Source: Chloroflexota bacterium (GTDB lineage: Bacteria; Chloroflexota; Dehalococcoidia; Dehalococcoidales; RBG-16-60-22). Taken from it: 9,128 nucleotides of DNA. The stretch spans positions 1 through 9,128 of the forward strand of contig JACZSH010000058.1 of the NCBI GenBank assembly GCA_022574315.1. The letters run 5' to 3'. Shown here piece after piece: positions 6,641 to 9,128 of the stretch. Under the pieces are notes generated by a model. It ran no database searches and was not told where the DNA came from. It worked only from the letters and a program-made list of their open reading frames with translations. The translations under genes and the position numbers were made by a program. Position 1 is the stretch's first letter. Each line of letters begins with the position of its first letter.

Positions 6641-7693
6641 CTATAATTCCGGGGGCAGGCTCAAGTTAAACCGGTCGGCGACGCTTTTCAGGCGGCGGAC
6701 GGTGCCCTCAGGGAGAGGCAGGCCGTGCTGCCACCGGTGGTCGTAAGTCCGGTTACCCCGTTCACCGGGAAACAGGACTTCATTAAACCCCTCCGCCGTG
6801 GGCAGGGCTTTCAGGCCGTCAAGAAGATTATCAATGTGCTCTTTATAGGTATCGACGTCGGTGAAAGTAGCGATGTCAATGGCGGCGACAACGCTGTTCT
6901 GTACCTGGTGTCCCTCGCTTTTTTGGCGGCCGTCCAGTACCGGTTCCAGCAGGGGATTGGCAATCATGACGCTGGACAGGCACTCGAACATAAGCGCCAG
7001 CCCGGAGCCCTTGGGGCCCCCCACGGGGAGGAGGTAAGCGACCCGGGCCGGGTCAGTGACCGGACGGCCTTCACTGTCTACCCCCCAGCCTTCCGGTATG
7101 GGAATGCCTTTATCTCTGGCGATGGCGATTTTACCCAGGGCGGCAACACTGGTGGCCATATCCAGGATGACGTGGCGGTGGCGTCCGGCGGGCACGGCGA
7201 TGGATATGGGGCTGTTATCCACGCCGGCAACCCTCGCCCCGTAGGGCACCATGGCCGGCGGGGTACAGGTGAAGTTGATGCCCGCCATATCGTTATCGGC
7301 CGCCATCAGCGAGTAATAGCCCATGGCTCCCTGATGGGAGGTATTGCGGATAATCGCCCAGCCGATGCCGACTTCTTTAGCTTTCTGCATCACCTTCTTC
7401 ATGGCGAAGGTGGTGACCACGGCGCCGAAAGCCAGCTCGCCTTCGATTACCAGGGTGGCCGGCGTTTCGTTTAAGACGCGAATATCCGGTTTTGGGTTCA
7501 TATAGCCGCCGTCCACTTCCCTGACGTAAAACGGGAGCTGCTGGACGCCGTGAGAGTCCATGCCACGCAGGTTGGCCCAGAGGAGTACTTCCGCTTCGAT
7601 GGCCGCATCGGCGGGCGGTAAGCCAAGTCGTAGCAGCACCTCTTTAACAAACTGTTGCAGCGGTTCCCGGGCGAACTTGATTTCACTCCCCAT
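6641..7693 (-). CDS. Ldh family NAD(P)-dependent oxidoreductase (malate/L-lactate/ureidoglycolate dehydrogenase superfamily)
   Basis: A cytoplasmic 2-hydroxyacid dehydrogenase of the Ldh_2 fold, unrelated to classical Rossmann-type lactate dehydrogenase; members oxidise malate, L-lactate, sulfolactate or ureidoglycolate with NAD(P). The 350 residues match the usual length. Visible marks are NLRGMDSHGVQQLP (41-54), NTSHQGAMGYY (117-127) holding the conserved active-site histidine H120, GVDNSPISIAVP (157-168), LDMATS (177-182), GVDSEGRPVTDP (204-215) and PVGGPKGSGLALM (223-235). The substrate cannot be assigned. On the minus strand AAGGAG precedes both TTG (7696) and ATG (7693). I chose ATG, eight bases after GGAG; TTG would add one residue. 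It has its own promoter, is convergent with the TIGR04076 gene, and has no evident link to nitrogen assimilation. Confidence 0.9.
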   Translation of the reverse strand: MGSEIKFAREPLQQFVKEVLLRLGLPPADAAIEAEVLLWANLRGMDSHGVQQLPFYVREVDGGYMNPKPDIRVLNETPATLVIEGELAFGAVVTTFAMKKVMQKAKEVGIGWAIIRNTSHQGAMGYYSLMAADNDMAGINFTCTPPAMVPYGARVAGVDNSPISIAVPAGRHRHVILDMATSVAALGKIAIARDKGIPIPEGWGVDSEGRPVTDPARVAYLLPVGGPKGSGLALMFECLSSVMIANPLLEPVLDGRQKSEGHQVQNSVVAAIDIATFTDVDTYKEHIDNLLDGLKALPTAEGFNEVLFPGERGNRTYDHRWQHGLPLPEGTVRRLKSVADRFNLSLPPEL

Positions 7694-7727
7694 CAATATT
7701 TCTCCTTAATCCGATATGAATCAGTCC

Positions 7728-7756
7728 ATTGTAAAAATAAGTTATCGGGAAGTCAA
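7728..7756 (-). promoter_or_regulatory. Sigma70-type promoter of the Ldh-family gene
   Basis: On the minus strand TTGACT (7756-7751) is followed by exactly 17 bp and TACAAT (7733-7728). Transcription would start near 7721, leaving a leader of roughly 28 nt that contains the Shine-Dalgarno AAGGAG. Each hexamer differs from consensus at one position. Confidence 0.65.
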
Positions 7757-7794
7757 CCGGAGCCGGTTTTGGTTCTGTTTGCATTTGGTTGACT
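7751..7794. repeat. Inverted repeats overlapping the Ldh-gene -35 region (candidate operator)
   Basis: AGTCAACC (7751-7758) and GGTTGACT (7787-7794) are perfect reverse complements 28 bp apart, and the left arm contains the -35 box of the minus-strand promoter. Directly adjacent is a tight near-palindrome, AACCGG-AG-CCGGTT (7755-7768), sharing the left arm. A regulator bound here would touch the -35 element. No partner is identified. Confidence 0.4.
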
Positions 7795-7800
7795 CTATTT

Positions 7801-7887
7801 GTCATTGCGAGGAGCGCAGCGACGAAGCAATCTCTAATATTGCTGAACAATCGATAATAGATTGCTTCGCCTTCGGCTCGCCATGAC
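7801..7887. repeat. REP-like dispersed palindromic repeat
   Basis: The left arm (7801-7833, GTCATTGCGAGGAGCGC...CGAAGCAATCT) and right arm (7859-7887, AGATTGCTTCGCC...GCCATGAC) are imperfect reverse complements around a 25-nt AT-rich loop. The ends GTCAT/ATGAC and the inner AAGCAATCT/AGATTGCTT match perfectly. This sequence style recurs as an intergenic palindromic repeat in many bacterial genomes, including Chloroflexota (from memory). It is probably a non-autonomous mobile or REP-type element. No transposase is encoded nearby. Confidence 0.7.
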
Positions 7888-7897
7888 ATCACCAACT

Positions 7898-7922
7898 AAA
7901 ACCGAATAATACCCCGGTTTTT
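7898..7922. repeat. Small AT-rich hairpin
   Basis: AAAACCG (7898-7904) pairs perfectly with CGGTTTT (7915-7921) across a 10-nt loop, ending in a run of five T. It could weakly terminate plus-strand readthrough ahead of the transporter remnant, or be incidental. The T run is part of the stem and is followed by CCCC, which argues against a strong terminator. Confidence 0.25.
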
Positions 7923-8013
7923 CCCCGTAATCCAAATTTAACCTGCCCGAAATATTCCGGAAACAAAGGAGTTGTAAACTGGAAATATATTGCGGAGAAG
8001 GAGGCGTTAAGGG

Positions 8014-8175
8014 ATGCCGATAGATACCGGTGATACTGCCTGGATACTGATTTCATCGGCACTGGTGATGCTGATGACGCCGGGCGTGGCGTTGAATCTA
8101 CGCAGAGACGATGGTTTGCTGACGGGTAATATGCTACAATTTAGTGAGCAATCCCGGGGGGCGGCCACCATCTGA
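8014..8175 (+). pseudogene. 5'-end remnant of an ammonium transporter (Amt) gene
   Basis: A 53-codon reading frame begins with ATG 8014, preceded by a very strong ribosome site (GGAGAAGGAGG, 7994-8004). Its first 27 residues match the start of Amt ammonium channels: DTGDTAW (4-10), then a hydrophobic helix ending LMTPGVAL (20-27). Real Amt proteins continue with a phenylalanine/tyrosine-glycine-glycine segment and some 400 more residues. Here similarity ends abruptly near 8095, the frame continues as unrelated polar sequence and stops at 8175. No Amt continuation is seen in the other two forward frames up to glnA. The best reading is a deletion that removed the rest of amt and anything between it and glnA. 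If translated, the product would be a one-helix membrane peptide. A new role as a leader peptide cannot be excluded. Confidence 0.75.
8132..8140 (+). promoter_or_regulatory. Extended -10 promoter candidate for glnA
   Basis: TGC-TACAAT (8132-8140) is an extended -10 with a good hexamer. No clear -35 lies 16-18 bp upstream (TGGTTT at 8112-8117 is weak), so it would rely on the extended -10 or an activator. Start would be near 8147, giving a leader of about 60 nt. The element lies downstream of the point where Amt similarity ends, so it may be glnA's own promoter. Confidence 0.45.
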
Positions 8176-8208
8176 AAACGACTCCTAAAATAAAAAGCGG
8201 AGGTAACA

Positions 8209-9128
8209 ATGGCGAGAAGCAGACAAGAAAGCAGTGAGTACGTACTCAAGGCAGCCAAAGAGCATGACGTCAAGTTTATCCGGTTGTGGTTTACTGATAT
8301 CCTGGGATTTTTGAAGAGCTTTGCCATCACGGTGGAAGAGCTGGAGGGCGCCCTGGAGGAAGGGATGGGTTTTGACGGCTCGTCAATCGAAGGGTTTGCC
8401 CGCATCGACGAGAGCGACATGGTGGCCCTGCCCGACCCGGATACCTTCAAACTGCTGCCCTGGCGGCCGCGGGAGCACAACGCGGTAGCGCGGATGTTCT
8501 GTGATATCCTCATGCCCGGCGGCCAGCCTTTCGAAGGTGACCCACGTTTTGTCCTGAAGAGAAACCTGAAACGGGCGGCGGACCTGGGTTACACGTTTTA
8601 CGTAGGGCCGGAGCTGGAGTTCTTCTATTTCAAGGATGACCGGGGGACGGAATTTCTGGACAGGGGCGGATATTTCGATTTAACGCCGCTTGACGCCGCT
8701 AGCGAGATGAGGAGGGATACCGTGCTCGCCCTGGAGGACATGGGTATCGGTGTGGAGTATTCCCACCACGAGGTCGCTCCCAGTCAGCATGAGATAGACA
8801 TGAGGTATACCGATGCCATGACCATGGCGGATAACGTGATGACCTACCGGCTGGTGGTTAAGGAAATAGCCATGAAACACGGGGTTTATGCCACCTTCAT
8901 GCCCAAGCCGGTCTTCGGGGTAAACGGCAGTGGCATGCACGTACACCAGTCACTGTTTAGAGGAGAGCGCAACGCCTTTTTCGATAGCAATGACGAGTAT
9001 CACCTGTCCAAGGAGGCGAAGAGCTACATTGCCGGCATACTCAGGCACGCCCCGGAAATAACGGCGATTACCAACCAGTGGATAAACTCTTACAAGCGGC
9101 TGATGCCGGTGTCTGATGCGCCGGTCTA
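8209..9128 (+). CDS. glnA: Type I glutamine synthetase (3' end outside the window)
   Basis: Makes glutamine from glutamate, ammonia and ATP, feeding the glutamate synthase encoded upstream. 306 codons are visible of an expected 440-450. Motifs in order: MGFDGSSIEGFARIDESDM (53-71), PFEGDPR, GPELEFF, with metal-binding glutamates, HHEVAPSQHEID, FGVNGSGMHVHQSL and TNQWINSYKRL (288-298). The seven-residue spacing from E to E in EVAPSQHE is that of the GSI-alpha group of Bacillus-type and related enzymes, which are normally not adenylylated. R65 corresponds to the position implicated in feedback control in Bacillus. Oddly, the active-site flap reads MPVSDAP (299-305) where VPGYEAP is nearly invariant, so the catalytic glutamate is aspartate. 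The start is well set: GGAGGT lies four bases before ATG 8209. Confidence 0.95.
   Translation, partial: MARSRQESSEYVLKAAKEHDVKFIRLWFTDILGFLKSFAITVEELEGALEEGMGFDGSSIEGFARIDESDMVALPDPDTFKLLPWRPREHNAVARMFCDILMPGGQPFEGDPRFVLKRNLKRAADLGYTFYVGPELEFFYFKDDRGTEFLDRGGYFDLTPLDAASEMRRDTVLALEDMGIGVEYSHHEVAPSQHEIDMRYTDAMTMADNVMTYRLVVKEIAMKHGVYATFMPKPVFGVNGSGMHVHQSLFRGERNAFFDSNDEYHLSKEAKSYIAGILRHAPEITAITNQWINSYKRLMPVSDAPV

Noticed and set aside
6725..7474. 249-residue plus-strand open frame opposite the Ldh-family gene
   Set aside because: The minus frame matches Ldh family motifs along its full length; the plus frame has atypical Gly/His-rich composition and no motif.
7683..7895. 70-residue minus-strand frame covering the REP-like repeat
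   Set aside because: Most of it is translated palindrome and Ldh promoter DNA; there is no independent sign of coding.
7980..7994. Possible sigma54 promoter (TGG ... TTGC) before the amt remnant
   Set aside because: Spacing between the GG and GC elements is one base short of the strict sigma54 requirement, and the GC overlaps the ribosome binding site region.
7898..8208. Glutamine-type riboswitch or other structured leader before glnA
   Set aside because: No recognisable conserved aptamer motif or multi-stem structure was seen; only one small AT-rich hairpin is present.
8007..8513. 168-residue minus-strand frame across the amt remnant and the glnA start
   Set aside because: It is antisense to conserved glutamine synthetase motifs and is Ser/Arg-rich with no domain.
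1..9128. CRISPR array, tRNA, rRNA, intact insertion sequence or phage genes
   Set aside because: No regular spaced repeats, no tRNA-like cloverleaf, no rRNA signature and no transposase or integrase motif were seen.

Overview
The window looks like chromosomal DNA from an uncultured bacterium, most likely a Chloroflexota (Dehalococcoidia-like) lineage. This is inferred from three things: the protein styles (a 16-Cys ferredoxin beginning KRVYVNEEVCIGCRLC, an archaeal-type three-piece glutamate synthase, a GSI-alpha-like glutamine synthetase), the moderately high GC of the coding DNA, and a dispersed palindromic repeat beginning GTCATTGCGAGG. No search could be run, so the taxonomy is tentative. 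The theme is ammonia assimilation (GS-GOGAT).

Layout. Positions 1-273 are a divergent regulatory region. A leftward gene begins at the very edge (ATG complement at 2-4, good Shine-Dalgarno) with a strong minus-strand promoter, and a rightward promoter drives the main operon, with a perfect 10-bp inverted repeat at its start point. Positions 274-6231 are one tightly spaced rightward operon: a four-cluster ferredoxin, an FAD/NAD(P) oxidoreductase, glutamate synthase domain 1 (glutaminase), domain 2 (ferredoxin module fused to the FMN/Fe-S synthase domain), domain 3 (GXGXG), and an OmpR-type regulator whose receiver has lost its phosphorylation residues. A small TIGR04076-type protein (6328-6597) follows. 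A convergent Ldh-family NAD(P)-dependent dehydrogenase lies on the minus strand (6641-7693) with its own well-formed promoter.

Positions 7694-8208 hold no intact gene. They contain the dehydrogenase promoter with inverted repeats, a REP-like palindrome (7801-7887), a small hairpin, and a clear remnant of an ammonium transporter gene (8014-8175). The remnant keeps its ribosome binding site, start codon and about 27 Amt-like residues, then diverges and stops. A type I glutamine synthetase (8209 to window end, incomplete) follows, preceded by an extended -10 promoter that lies within the transporter remnant.

How the genes fit together. Glutamine made by the glutamine synthetase is the substrate of the split glutamate synthase. 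Domain 1 releases ammonia, domain 2 combines it with 2-oxoglutarate, and domain 3 supplies structural and channelling parts. No GltD-type beta subunit is present. The ferredoxin and FAD oxidoreductase at the head of the operon are the obvious candidate electron-delivery partners (inference). The degenerate response regulator and the eroded transporter suggest that nitrogen control here departs from the usual scheme.
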